Shown: positions 1-5,861, counted from the first letter of the stretch. The stretch: 6,560 bases of DNA from Flavobacteriia bacterium (GCA_011330545.1 DRQI01000127.1:1-6560); one strand, 5' to 3'. Translations and numbers: made by a program. The notes: a model not told the origin generated them from the letters alone.

Positions 1-241
1 AGGTTATGAATTGAGCAAAATGGCCGTATCGCCAACATACCAAGGTTTAAAGATAGGGCAATTACTATTACGGCATTGTATTGATTTTGCCAAAAACAAA
101 GGCTGGAAAGAATTACTGCTCTATTCAAACACTGTTTTAGAAAATGCCATTTATATCTATAAAAAATTGGGATTTGTAGAAGTTGAATTAGTAGACAGCC
201 CTTATCAGCGAAGTGATATAAAAATGGCCTTAAAACTGTAA
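1..241 (+). CDS. GNAT-family N-acetyltransferase, 3' part only (5' end outside window)
   Basis: The open frame enters from the left edge (codons from base 2, beginning Gly-Tyr-Glu-Leu-Ser-Lys-Met) and stops with TAA at 239-241, so only about 79 C-terminal residues are visible. They carry the acetyl-CoA binding signature of the GNAT fold: a beta-strand reading ELSKMAV, then SPTYQGLKIGQLLL, where QGLKIG is the pyrophosphate-binding Q/RxxGxG/A loop and the following helix starts the motif A region. Further on, NAIYIYKKLGFVEV is the typical motif B segment (A..lY.k.GF). The protein would transfer an acetyl group from acetyl-CoA to an amine, but the substrate cannot be told because the N-terminal half is missing. 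The TTG at 11 is only an in-frame codon, not a credible start, because conserved sequence continues upstream of it. It is convergent with aroQ, 12 bp away, and no strong terminator is visible between them. Confidence 0.85.
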   Translation, partial: GYELSKMAVSPTYQGLKIGQLLLRHCIDFAKNKGWKELLLYSNTVLENAIYIYKKLGFVEVELVDSPYQRSDIKMALKL

Positions 242-253
242 CCTATTAACACT

Positions 254-667
254 TTATAAAAATGCCTGCAATGCCAATTCGTAGCCTTGTAAGCCCAATC
301 CGATAATAATGCCTTTGGCATTAGGAGATATGTATGACCGATGCCTAAACTCTTCCCTAGCATATACATTTGAAATGTGTACTTCTATCACAGGGCTTTC
401 AATAGCTTTTATCGCATCGCCTATACCTACCGAAGTATGTGTATAGGCAGCGGCATTGAGTATCACTCCGCCATACTCAAAACCCACCTCGTGTAATTTA
501 TCTATGAGCTCACCTTCAATATTCGACTGAAAATATTCTAATTGAACGGTAGGATACGCTTTTTGCAGGCCCTTAAAATAATCTTCAAAAGAAGTATTGC
601 CATAGATAGTAGTTTCCCGTTTTCCCAGCAAGTTTAAATTCGGCCCGTTGATAATGATAATTTTCAT
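254..667 (-). CDS. aroQ: Type II 3-dehydroquinate dehydratase (AroQ)
   Basis: This 137-residue protein matches type II dehydroquinase along its full length (family usually 140-150). The enzyme is a cytoplasmic dodecamer that converts 3-dehydroquinate to 3-dehydroshikimate, the third step of the shikimate pathway to aromatic amino acids. Seen in sequence: the N-terminal IIINGPNLNLLGKRE block, the flexible lid with Arg17 and catalytic Tyr22 (in YG), Asn71 and His77 in ILNAAAYTHTS, His97 and Ser99 in EVHISN, and Arg108 in EEFRHRS. These line up with the Mycobacterium tuberculosis residues Arg19, Tyr24, Asn75, His81, His101, Ser103 and Arg112, so the active site looks complete. The ATG at 665-667 directly precedes the first beta-strand and is the natural start. 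It is convergent with the partial GNAT gene and divergent from the small barrel gene. A candidate promoter with an inverted repeat in its spacer lies at 704-733. Confidence 0.96.
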   Translation of the reverse strand: MKIIIINGPNLNLLGKRETTIYGNTSFEDYFKGLQKAYPTVQLEYFQSNIEGELIDKLHEVGFEYGGVILNAAAYTHTSVGIGDAIKAIESPVIEVHISNVYAREEFRHRSYISPNAKGIIIGLGLQGYELALQAFL

Positions 668-700
668 TTTAATTCTTTGGTTAATAAACGTTTAAAAAAA

Positions 701-730
701 ACATAAAATTATGTCCAAAAACCGACATAA
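701..730. repeat. Overlapping inverted repeats (ACATAA/TTATGT half-sites), possible operator
   Basis: Three copies of the same half-site sit close together: ACATAA (701-706), TTATGTC (709-715) and GACATAA (724-730). The first two form a perfect 6-2-6 palindrome, and the last two form a perfect 7-8-7 inverted repeat. The cluster covers the -7 box and spacer of the candidate aroQ promoter in the divergent aroQ/barrel intergenic region. That placement would suit a repressor site. No regulator gene is adjacent, so the function is inference. Confidence 0.45.
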
Positions 731-733
731 CAA
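704..733 (-). promoter_or_regulatory. Candidate Bacteroidetes-type promoter for aroQ
   Basis: On the minus strand a TTG (+ strand CAA at 731-733) is followed after 19 bases by TAATTTTA (704-711). This matches the Bacteroidetes -33/-7 pattern TTG-N19ish-TAnnTTTG except for the last base. It would give a leader of about 30 nt before the aroQ ATG. The DNA here is very AT-rich, so a chance match is possible. The spacer contains an inverted repeat listed separately. Confidence 0.35.
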
Positions 734-797
734 GTTCTAAAAAAGAATTATTATTACAGTTTATAAATCATAAAATTAACCATTAAATTTTAAATCT

Positions 798-1268
798 ATG
801 AAAAAATTATTTTTAGTAGTGGCCTTAGTTGCATTTTCCTTTTCAAATGCCCAAGAACAAGCCATCAAAGTAAATCCTGTTGGTGTGGCTTTTGGAGTTG
901 CAAATGCGGGTTATGAATTTTCTCTTAAAGAAGACCAAACCCTGACCATTGCGGCACTGTACTACAATATTTCTGATATTTCGGGGATTGGCGCGGGTGC
1001 AGAGTACCGCTTCTATTTTTCAACGCATGAAGCCCTAAGGGGTTGGCATGCGGGGCCCAATATAGGGTTCTTCTCATTAGAAGATGACTTTAACAACTCT
1101 GCAACGGTATTTTCACTAGGAGGCGAAGTCGGCCATCAATGGATTTTTGGAGAACATTTTGTGGTAGACGTATTTGCCAATTTGGGTGCTGTATTTGGAA
1201 GCTCAAGTACTTTAGACGTAAATTCAACTGCTGTTGGATTGGGTGTATCATTGGGATATGCTTGGTAA
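798..1268 (+). CDS. Small secreted beta-barrel-like protein, probably outer membrane
   Basis: I do not recognise a named family. The 156-residue product starts with a clean Sec signal peptide (MKK, hydrophobic residues 4-15, then SFSNA before Gln19), with cleavage expected at Ala18-Gln19 as in many flavobacterial envelope proteins. The mature part alternates polar and hydrophobic or aromatic residues in short strands rich in Gly (for example GVAFGVANAGYEF, GIGAGAEYRFYF, SLGGEVGHQWIFG) and ends in LGVSLGYAW. A terminal strand with a final aromatic residue is the usual beta-signal for outer-membrane insertion by BAM. At about 138 mature residues it could form an eight-stranded barrel of the OmpA/OmpX size class. 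No cysteine lipobox is present. The ATG at 798 is preceded by an A/T-rich leader with no Shine-Dalgarno sequence, as is common in this phylum. It is divergent from aroQ and convergent with a second barrel gene. Ligand and role are unknown. Confidence 0.8.
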   Translation: MKKLFLVVALVAFSFSNAQEQAIKVNPVGVAFGVANAGYEFSLKEDQTLTIAALYYNISDISGIGAGAEYRFYFSTHEALRGWHAGPNIGFFSLEDDFNNSATVFSLGGEVGHQWIFGEHFVVDVFANLGAVFGSSSTLDVNSTAVGLGVSLGYAW

Positions 1269-1286
1269 ATTGTTTTTCTAAAAACA

Positions 1287-1435
1287 AAAAAGAGGCGCTC
1301 TAAAAAGTATTGTTCATTGTTAATTTGGGCACTTAGATTATGTTCAATATAAACTAAAGTCAGAAACTTAAAACACTGACTTTTAATAATTATGATGACA
1401 TTTCAAAGTTTTTTACTTTTAGGCAGCCTCTTTTT
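1287..1435. repeat. 149-bp inverted-repeat element between convergent barrel genes (MITE-like or structured 3' region)
   Basis: The two ends are complementary over about 22-23 bases: AAAAAGAGGC (1287-1296) pairs with GCCTCTTTTT (1426-1435). After a 3-base mismatch on each side, CTAAAAAGTA (1300-1309) pairs with TACTTTTAG (1414-1422) with one bulged A. The roughly 104-bp interior has no convincing gene and contains its own hairpin. The right arm ends one base before the stop codon of the leftward barrel gene. Two readings are open. It may be a small non-autonomous element with terminal inverted repeats (no clear target duplication is seen; CTAAAA occurs on both sides at 1278-1283 and 1437-1442, but this is weak in such AT-rich DNA). 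Alternatively it is a folded transcript end, since in both directions the GCCTC arm is followed by a run of T. The repeat is directly visible; its nature is inference. Confidence 0.6.
1355..1385. terminator. Hairpin between convergent genes, possible bidirectional terminator
   Basis: AAAGTCAG (1356-1363) and CTGACTTT (1376-1383) form a perfect 8-bp stem around a 12-base loop, followed on the plus strand by TTAATAATT. It lies between the 3' ends of two convergent genes, where a shared terminator is expected. The downstream T tracts are short on both strands, so termination strength is uncertain. It also forms the inner structure of the larger inverted-repeat element. Confidence 0.4.
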
Positions 1436-1436
1436 A

Positions 1437-1994
1437 CTAAAATTTATACGTCAAGCCCAGCTGTAGACTATTTGTTTTAACTACCACATTATTTTCACTG
1501 ATAATGTCTCCCAGAATAATTTGAGGCAGGTCTACCCTATCGGTCAGTCCAAAGGTATACTTTGCTTGTATTCCTATTTTTTTTGTAATATCAAAACCTG
1601 CTCCCATGGCTATACTTGTACCAAATTCTTTTACAAAATCTTTAAAATTATCCGGAATATCTAATAAGACATCCAGTTGCGGCCCCATTTGGAAAGAAAA
1701 TTTATCTGTTAAGTAATACCTTGCCATTACCGGCAATACTATAGAATTTTCGCCTCTAATATTAGCATAGAACAACTCAGGCCGTACATAAAATTCATCA
1801 ATAATCTTTATGTCAGTAAACAATCCTATATAAACGCCCGAACCATCAGTAATATCTAAGGCATATCCTGTTAAAGAACCACTTAAAGAACCTAAGAAAT
1901 AACCTCCCGAAACTCCAAATTCTATTCGGCTTTGCGCATTGGATATCGGTATTGCCAACAATACGAAAACAACAATACTATATATTTTTTTCAC
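1437..1994 (-). CDS. Outer-membrane beta-barrel protein (porin-like, OMP_b-brl type)
   Basis: I place the start at GTG 1992-1994 (185 residues), not at the TTG further upstream (2043-2045). From the GTG the protein opens with a textbook signal peptide, VKKIYSIVVFVLLAIPISNA before Gln, while the 17 extra residues before it are mixed polar and would put a Lys-Lys pair in the middle of the leader. The mature chain reads as successive amphipathic strands (RIEFGVSGGYFLGSL, FYVRPELFYANI, ARYYLTDKFSFQMGPQLDVLL, IGIQAKYTFGLTDRV) and ends SLQLGLTYKF with a C-terminal Phe, the beta-signal for BAM-mediated insertion. This is the layout of the flavobacterial outer-membrane beta-barrel family (Pfam OMP_b-brl types). 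The substrate is unknown, and a structural or small-porin role is possible. It is convergent with the other barrel gene and divergent from xerD; with the GTG start the gap to xerD is 50 bp, so their promoters must share or overlap that space. Confidence 0.85.
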   Translation of the reverse strand: MKKIYSIVVFVLLAIPISNAQSRIEFGVSGGYFLGSLSGSLTGYALDITDGSGVYIGLFTDIKIIDEFYVRPELFYANIRGENSIVLPVMARYYLTDKFSFQMGPQLDVLLDIPDNFKDFVKEFGTSIAMGAGFDITKKIGIQAKYTFGLTDRVDLPQIILGDIISENNVVVKTNSLQLGLTYKF

Positions 1995-2044
1995 AAGAAT
2001 CAATTTTAAGTTATCTTGCAAGGTAAGAAAAATAGTTTTTTTCA

Positions 2045-2941
2045 ATGAAATGGCTAGAGGCTTTACACGATTATCAAAACTACCTGAAAATTGAGAGGGG
2101 ATTGTCTCAAAATTCAGTAGAAAATTATGTTAGGGATGTTACTAAACTACTACAATTTTTAGACGATAATTCGCTCCAAACATCTCCGGTTACCATCGCT
2201 GATGAAACCATACAACAATTTATCTATGAGATATCTAAGCACCTGAATGCTAGAAGCCAGTCGCGTATTATCTCAGGTTTACGCAGTTTTTTTGACTATT
2301 TAATTTTCGAAAATTATAGAGTTGACAATCCGACTTCATTATTAGAAACGCCTAAAATAGGGCGAAAATTACCGGATACGCTATCAATAGAAGAAATTGA
2401 TCGCTTGATTGGCCACATTGACCTGAGTACTGCTCAAGGCGAACGCAACAGAGCCATGCTTGAAACATTGTATAGTTGCGGATTGCGCGTCACCGAATTA
2501 ATTACCTTACAACTGTCTGACTTATTTTTTGAAGAAGGTTTTATAAGGGTAATCGGCAAGGGTGACAAACAACGTTTTGTGCCTATCAATACTGAAACTC
2601 AGAAATATATTGGTATTTATAAAAATCACATTCGAAATCATTTAACAGTACAAAAAGGGTTTGAAGACACTCTTTTCTTAAACCGCAGGGGCCGGCAACT
2701 AACGCGAAATATGGTTTTTATTATTATCAAAAACCTCGCTGAAAAAGCAGGTATCCGTAAAAAAGTAAGTCCGCATACTTTTCGCCATTCATTCGCTACT
2801 CATTTACTTGAGAATGGTGCCGACTTACGTTCTATCCAACAAATGTTAGGGCATGAAAGTATCACTACCACCGAAATTTATATGCATTTAGACAAGCGTT
2901 TTTTAAAGGAAGTGGTAGAGAGATATCACCCAAGGAAATAA
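2045..2941 (+). CDS. xerD: Site-specific tyrosine recombinase XerD
   Basis: This 298-residue protein has the same length as Escherichia coli XerD, and its catalytic residues fall at the same numbers: Arg148 (SCGLRVTEL), Lys172 (GKGDKQRFVPI, the beta-hairpin lysine), His244 and Arg247 (SPHTFRHSFATHLLENGAD), His270 (MLGHESI) and the nucleophile Tyr279 (TTEIYMHL). Residues 1-100 form the SAM-like core-binding domain (YLKIERGLSQNSVENYVRD), and residues 110-298 form the catalytic domain. XerD works with a partner recombinase at dif, under FtsK control at the septum, to resolve chromosome dimers. The C-terminal tail (KEVVERYHPRK) resembles the KevverYHPR ends of XerC/XerD proteins. XerC is very similar, but exact length and register favour XerD. 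The ATG at 2045 places the N-terminal domain correctly. No integrase-associated genes or attachment-site repeats are near, so a housekeeping recombinase is favoured over a mobile-element integrase. It is convergent with the downstream GNAT gene, 23 bp away. Confidence 0.95.
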   Translation: MKWLEALHDYQNYLKIERGLSQNSVENYVRDVTKLLQFLDDNSLQTSPVTIADETIQQFIYEISKHLNARSQSRIISGLRSFFDYLIFENYRVDNPTSLLETPKIGRKLPDTLSIEEIDRLIGHIDLSTAQGERNRAMLETLYSCGLRVTELITLQLSDLFFEEGFIRVIGKGDKQRFVPINTETQKYIGIYKNHIRNHLTVQKGFEDTLFLNRRGRQLTRNMVFIIIKNLAEKAGIRKKVSPHTFRHSFATHLLENGADLRSIQQMLGHESITTTEIYMHLDKRFLKEVVERYHPRK

Positions 2942-2964
2942 ACTCCTTTTATCCTCATACGCAA

Positions 2965-3417
2965 TCAGCCTATTTTTTTCTTAAAACACACACTATTTTC
3001 AACATCACAATAGGGTTGGTAATTAGGAATTATCATATAACCATTCTTTTGATATAGTTGTATGGCTTCGTGTTGCCGCTTTCCGGTTTCTAGTACGCAA
3101 CGTTGATAACCTAATTCGGTTGCCCAATTTTCTAATTCATTCAATATTTTGGTGGCTATCCCTTTACCTCTACTCTTTTGCAGCGTATACATTCTCTTAA
3201 TTTCTACACTGTATGCATCGTATTCTTTAAAGGCACCACAACCTAAAAGTTCTTTATTTTTATATAAAATAACAGCGTGTTTTATAATCTCAATACTATT
3301 AAATTGGTTGTAAAAGGCATGTTCTTTTCCATCTCTTTCGGCTAAATCTGCATCGAGAAGTTCAACCAATTCTCTAAAACCTTGATGCTTCGCATTGGTT
3401 CTTATAATTTCTACCAT
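2965..3417 (-). CDS. GNAT-family N-acetyltransferase (complete)
   Basis: This 150-residue single-domain GNAT protein has the usual length for the family. Seen in order: an N-terminal strand-helix (VEIIRTNAKHQGFRELVELLDADL), a central sheet (HAVILYKNKELLGCGAFKEY), motif A with VEIKRMYTLQKSRGKGIATKIL (RGKGIA at 83-88 is the acetyl-CoA pyrophosphate loop), then CVLETGKRQHEAIQLYQKNGY, the motif B region where the conserved Tyr122 normally acts as or near the general acid. The combination of 'LETG..q.eAi.LY.k.GY' with an N-terminal LD.dl.er.G resembles bacterial acetyltransferases often labelled PanZ- or amino-acid-type only by homology, so I assign no substrate. It is a different subfamily from the partial GNAT at the left edge. 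It lies 29 bp downstream of rny on the same strand with no obvious terminator, so it may be co-transcribed with rny. Confidence 0.88.
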   Translation of the reverse strand: MVEIIRTNAKHQGFRELVELLDADLAERDGKEHAFYNQFNSIEIIKHAVILYKNKELLGCGAFKEYDAYSVEIKRMYTLQKSRGKGIATKILNELENWATELGYQRCVLETGKRQHEAIQLYQKNGYMIIPNYQPYCDVENSVCFKKKIG

Positions 3418-3446
3418 TTCATATATTTCTCAAAAAAATGGCGAAT

Positions 3447-5015
3447 TTACTTAGCAATATTTACCGATCGGGTCTCACGTATTACGGTTACCCTCACTTG
3501 TCCCGGATAAGTCATATCATTTTGTATTTTCTGTGAAATATTAAATGACAATTCTGAGGCCTTTACATCATCTACTTTTTCACTTTCTACAATGACGCGT
3601 AATTCTCTACCGGCTTGAATGGCATAGGCTTTTTGCACTCCGGTATAGCCAAATGCGATATCTTCTAAATCTTTTAACCTTTGAATATACGAATCTAATA
3701 CTTGCCGCCTCGCTCCGGGCCGTGCTCCTGAAATGGCATCACAAACTTGCACGATAGGTGCATATAATGATTTCATTTCGATCTCATCATGGTGTGCACC
3801 GATGGCATTACACACATCGGGCTTTTCGCCGTATTTTTTCGCCCAGTCCATTCCGAGTAATGCATGTGGCAATTCGCTTTCTGTATCCGGCACTTTACCG
3901 ATATCGTGTAACAATCCGGCTCTTTTTGCAACTTTCGGATTGATACCCAATTCTGACGCCATTAAGGCACATAAATTGGCTACTTCACGTGAGTGTTGCA
4001 ATAAATTTTGGCCGTATGAAGAACGGTATTTCATTCGCCCTACAACTTTGATCAATTCGGGATGTAATCCGTGAATTCCTAAATCTATGACGGTACGTTT
4101 TCCTACTTCTATAATTTCCTGGCCGATTTCTTTTTTAGTTTTGGCAACGATTTCTTCAATACGTGCCGGGTGAATTCTGCCATCGGTTACTAATTTGTGT
4201 AAAGACAACCTGGCAATCTCCCTACGAACGGGGTCAAAACACGACAGGATGATAGCTTCGGGGGTATCGTCTACAATAATCTCAACTCCTGTAGCCGATT
4301 CTAAAGCTCTAATATTACGGCCTTCCCTACCGATAATTCTACCTTTTACATCGTCGGATTCTAAGTTAAAAACCGATACGCAATTCTCAACGGTTTGTTC
4401 TACGCCGATACGTTGAATGGTACTTAAAACAATTTTTTTTGCTTCTTGTTGGGCGGTTAGTTTAGCCTCTTCAATTTTATCTTGAATAAAAGCCATCGCA
4501 TCTGTTCTGGCTTCTTCTTTTAACGATTCTACCAATTCTTTTTTCGCATCATCGGCTGAGAGGCCTGAAATTACTTCAAGCTGTTCTACTTGCCTTTTGT
4601 GCATTTTATCAGATTCTTTTTTCTTCTTGTCTAAAAATTCAATTCGATAATCATAATCGGCAATTTTAGCTTCTAATGACTTGTTTAGTTTTGAATTTCT
4701 GTCGAGTTCTTGTGCTACTTTCGACTCCTTTTCGCGAATGCGTTTTTCTGCTTCGGAAACTTTTTTATCGCGACTAAGAATTACTTTCTCGTGCTCTGAT
4801 TTTAATTCTATAAATTTCTCTTTGGCTTGTAATATTTTATCTTTTTTTAATGCTTCTGCATCAATTCTAGCTTCTTTTAATAACGTTGAGGCTTGCTTTT
4901 TGGCGTTTTTTATGATGAGTGATGCTTTTTTCTTTTCTAGTGTTTTAGCAATCACAAAACCAATAATCAATCCTACTACGATACCAATTATAATTGGCAT
5001 AATAATTCCTTCCAT
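3447..5015 (-). CDS. rny: Ribonuclease Y (membrane-anchored HD-domain endoribonuclease)
   Basis: This 522-residue protein has the standard RNase Y length and architecture. Residues 6-23 form one N-terminal transmembrane helix ([20 protein letters not shown]). Residues about 25-200 are a Lys/Glu-rich coiled coil that mediates oligomerisation. Residues about 210-275 hold a KH RNA-binding domain with the [15 protein letters not shown] signature (225-239). Residues about 335-430 form the HD phosphohydrolase domain, with His341, the His370-Asp371 pair in LLHDIGKV, His408/His409 and Asp426 as metal-binding candidates. The C-terminal domain includes [11 protein letters not shown] (468-478) and a final [10 protein letters not shown] strand. 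RNase Y cleaves single-stranded mRNA internally at the inner membrane and initiates decay. ATG 5013-5015 gives five residues before the helix; ATG 4998-5000 is an alternative that would trim the protein by five residues. Upstream, only 18 bp separate the ATG from the T-run that ends the 6S-like RNA, so transcription probably enters from the zapA side or from inside the 6S region. Confidence 0.96.
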   Translation of the reverse strand: MEGIIMPIIIGIVVGLIIGFVIAKTLEKKKASLIIKNAKKQASTLLKEARIDAEALKKDKILQAKEKFIELKSEHEKVILSRDKKVSEAEKRIREKESKVAQELDRNSKLNKSLEAKIADYDYRIEFLDKKKKESDKMHKRQVEQLEVISGLSADDAKKELVESLKEEARTDAMAFIQDKIEEAKLTAQQEAKKIVLSTIQRIGVEQTVENCVSVFNLESDDVKGRIIGREGRNIRALESATGVEIIVDDTPEAIILSCFDPVRREIARLSLHKLVTDGRIHPARIEEIVAKTKKEIGQEIIEVGKRTVIDLGIHGLHPELIKVVGRMKYRSSYGQNLLQHSREVANLCALMASELGINPKVAKRAGLLHDIGKVPDTESELPHALLGMDWAKKYGEKPDVCNAIGAHHDEIEMKSLYAPIVQVCDAISGARPGARRQVLDSYIQRLKDLEDIAFGYTGVQKAYAIQAGRELRVIVESEKVDDVKASELSFNISQKIQNDMTYPGQVRVTVIRETRSVNIAK

Positions 5016-5033
5016 TGTATTAATTTTAAGTAT

Positions 5034-5051
5034 AAAAAAAGCCTACATCAG
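5034..5051 (-). terminator. 3' arm of the 6S closing stem followed by a seven-T run
   Basis: On the minus strand the sequence CTGATGTAGGC (5051-5041) is followed directly by seven T. The arm pairs with 5205-5215 at the far 5' end of the RNA, not with a nearby arm, so this is not a classical short-loop terminator. The T-run nevertheless marks the likely 3' end of the 6S-like transcript. Some read-through may be needed to supply rny. Confidence 0.45.
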
Positions 5052-5215
5052 AGAGGGTTTTATAAACTCCTTGTAAGACAAGTTTAGGGCTAACAAGCTG
5101 ATCAAGTATCCGAGATACCAAATAAATTCGGCACAAGCGGCACGCTTTACTAACTTAGACTCACCCTTTTTAAATATATAGTGTTGAGTTTATTAAACAA
5201 ATAACTAATGTAGGC
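5041..5215 (-). ncRNA. ssrS: 6S RNA candidate (SsrS), RNA polymerase regulator
   Basis: The 227-bp zapA-rny gap holds no ORF of note but folds into the rod-like shape of 6S RNA on the minus strand. The ends (5205-5215 with 5041-5051) pair over 11 positions with one G-U, and the 3' side is followed at once by seven T (5040-5034), which fixes the strand and the 3' end. Past a 6/7-base internal loop, 5186-5197 and 5058-5069 form 11 of 12 pairs. Next comes a large, mostly unpaired central region with a small hairpin on its 3' strand (5070-5082, 5-bp stem), a feature known from 6S central bubbles. The distal part has further hairpins at 5135-5147 and 5105-5119. Length (about 175 nt) and position beside zapA match 6S RNA, which neighbours zapA in many bacteria. 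6S RNA mimics an open promoter and sequesters the housekeeping holoenzyme. No convincing -7 box precedes 5215, so processing from a zapA transcript is possible. Confidence 0.8.
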
Positions 5216-5242
5216 AGTAATTGTTATATTTTAAAGAACATA

Positions 5243-5533
5243 TTATAAATGGGCATCTAACAAGGCGCTCATTTGTTTTAATTTTGCTTCTATAATTTCT
5301 CCATCCTGTTCATTATAAATACTTTTCACTTCTTGTAATGATGCAAATTGCAGTGCACACATTGCCAATACATCTTGTTTATCCCTCACTTCATAATTCT
5401 CTTCAAACTTCCTGATAAGGTCATTAATTTTTTTAACTGCTTTTCTTACACCTTCTTCTTCTCCTTCGTTTTTTATAGTTAACGGATAAACTCTATCTCC
5501 AATTGTAACCTTTATTTTGAGTTTCTCTTCCAT
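5243..5533 (-). CDS. zapA: Cell division protein ZapA
   Basis: This 96-residue ZapA protein is of normal family length. The N-terminal globular part shows the beta-hairpin KLKIKVTIGDRVYPLTIKNEGEEEGVRKAVKKIND (residues 4-38), with the family-typical short strands and the helix carrying a conserved Glu/Arg-rich segment. The long C-terminal helix contains the hallmark DKQDVLAMCALQFASL (51-66), followed by a heptad-rich tail that forms the antiparallel tetramer. ZapA binds FtsZ in the cytoplasm, crosslinks protofilaments and stabilises the Z-ring. ATG 5531-5533 is the natural start because the first strand follows immediately. It lies 9 bp downstream of a coiled-coil gene on the same strand, so the two are almost certainly one operon, and it is followed by the 6S-like RNA, 27 bp beyond its stop. 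Confidence 0.94.
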   Translation of the reverse strand: MEEKLKIKVTIGDRVYPLTIKNEGEEEGVRKAVKKINDLIRKFEENYEVRDKQDVLAMCALQFASLQEVKSIYNEQDGEIIEAKLKQMSALLDAHL

Positions 5534-5542
5534 TCATTGAGT

Positions 5543-5833
5543 TTATTCATCTAATTGGGCAATGCATTTATCAATTTCTCTTATCAACGTATTTATTTTA
5601 AGTTTGGTCAAACGTTTATCTTCTTTGTTGCCTACAATTGCATTTGCAATTTTTAACGAGTCATATTTTTTTTCAATAGCACTTATAGATGCTTGTTGCT
5701 GTTGAACTTCTTGGACAAGTTTTTCACTTTTTTCTAATAATTGTTGATTTTCTATTTGTAATAACTCATACTTCGAAAGCAATCTATTTAGCTTACTTTG
5801 CAGAGAATCAACTATTTCCAAAACATTACTCAT
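5543..5833 (-). CDS. Short coiled-coil protein upstream of zapA (ZapB-like position, function unproven)
   Basis: I choose ATG 5831-5833 (96 residues, MSNVLEIVDSL), not the TTG at 5840-5842, which would add only Met-Tyr-Leu and sits close to the predicted promoter. Residues about 5-60 are a continuous helix with heptad spacing of Leu, Ile and Val and many Gln, Glu and Lys (LQSKLNRLLSKYELLQIENQ, then LVQEVQQQQASISAIEKKYD), a likely parallel or antiparallel coiled coil. A second block (LKIANAIVGNKEDKRLTKL, then INTLIREIDKCIAQLDE) is more specific and probably conserved. There is no signal peptide or membrane segment, so it should be cytoplasmic. The 9-bp gap to zapA indicates translational or transcriptional coupling. 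Gammaproteobacteria also carry a small ZapB-like coiled-coil gene beside zapA, so a division role is a fair inference, though sequence identity to ZapB is not evident. Confidence 0.82.
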   Translation of the reverse strand: MSNVLEIVDSLQSKLNRLLSKYELLQIENQQLLEKSEKLVQEVQQQQASISAIEKKYDSLKIANAIVGNKEDKRLTKLKINTLIREIDKCIAQLDE

Positions 5834-5861
5834 TAAATACAAAGATTCTAAACTGTATCAA

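Noticed and set aside
1090..1287. 65-residue minus-strand ORF inside the first barrel gene
   Set aside because: It lies antisense to a gene with a clear signal peptide and barrel pattern; its own translation has low complexity and no recognisable domain or leader.
2045..2941. Possibility that the tyrosine recombinase is a phage or integrative-element integrase
   Set aside because: Length and catalytic residue positions equal housekeeping XerD exactly, and no tRNA, att repeats or mobile genes are nearby.
2942..2964. Terminator between convergent xerD and the GNAT gene
   Set aside because: Only 23 bp are available and I see no stem-loop in them.
3733..4074. 113-residue plus-strand ORF, and the 61- and 73-residue plus-strand ORFs nearby (3758-3943, 4195-4416)
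   Set aside because: All are antisense to the KH and HD coding part of rny, whose motifs are fully conserved; they are frame shadows with no domain features.
4681..5076. 131-residue plus-strand ORF with a hydrophobic tail, crossing the rny start into the 6S region
   Set aside because: The hydrophobic stretch is the antisense of the rny transmembrane helix and coiled coil, and the ORF ends inside the 6S-like RNA; no independent evidence of coding.
5041..5215. Alternative readings of the zapA-rny RNA as a riboswitch or leader for rny
   Set aside because: The stem joins the extreme ends of the interval and is followed by a T-run, and no known riboswitch core motif is recognised; position next to zapA favours 6S RNA. 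A processed leader role is kept as a separate finding.
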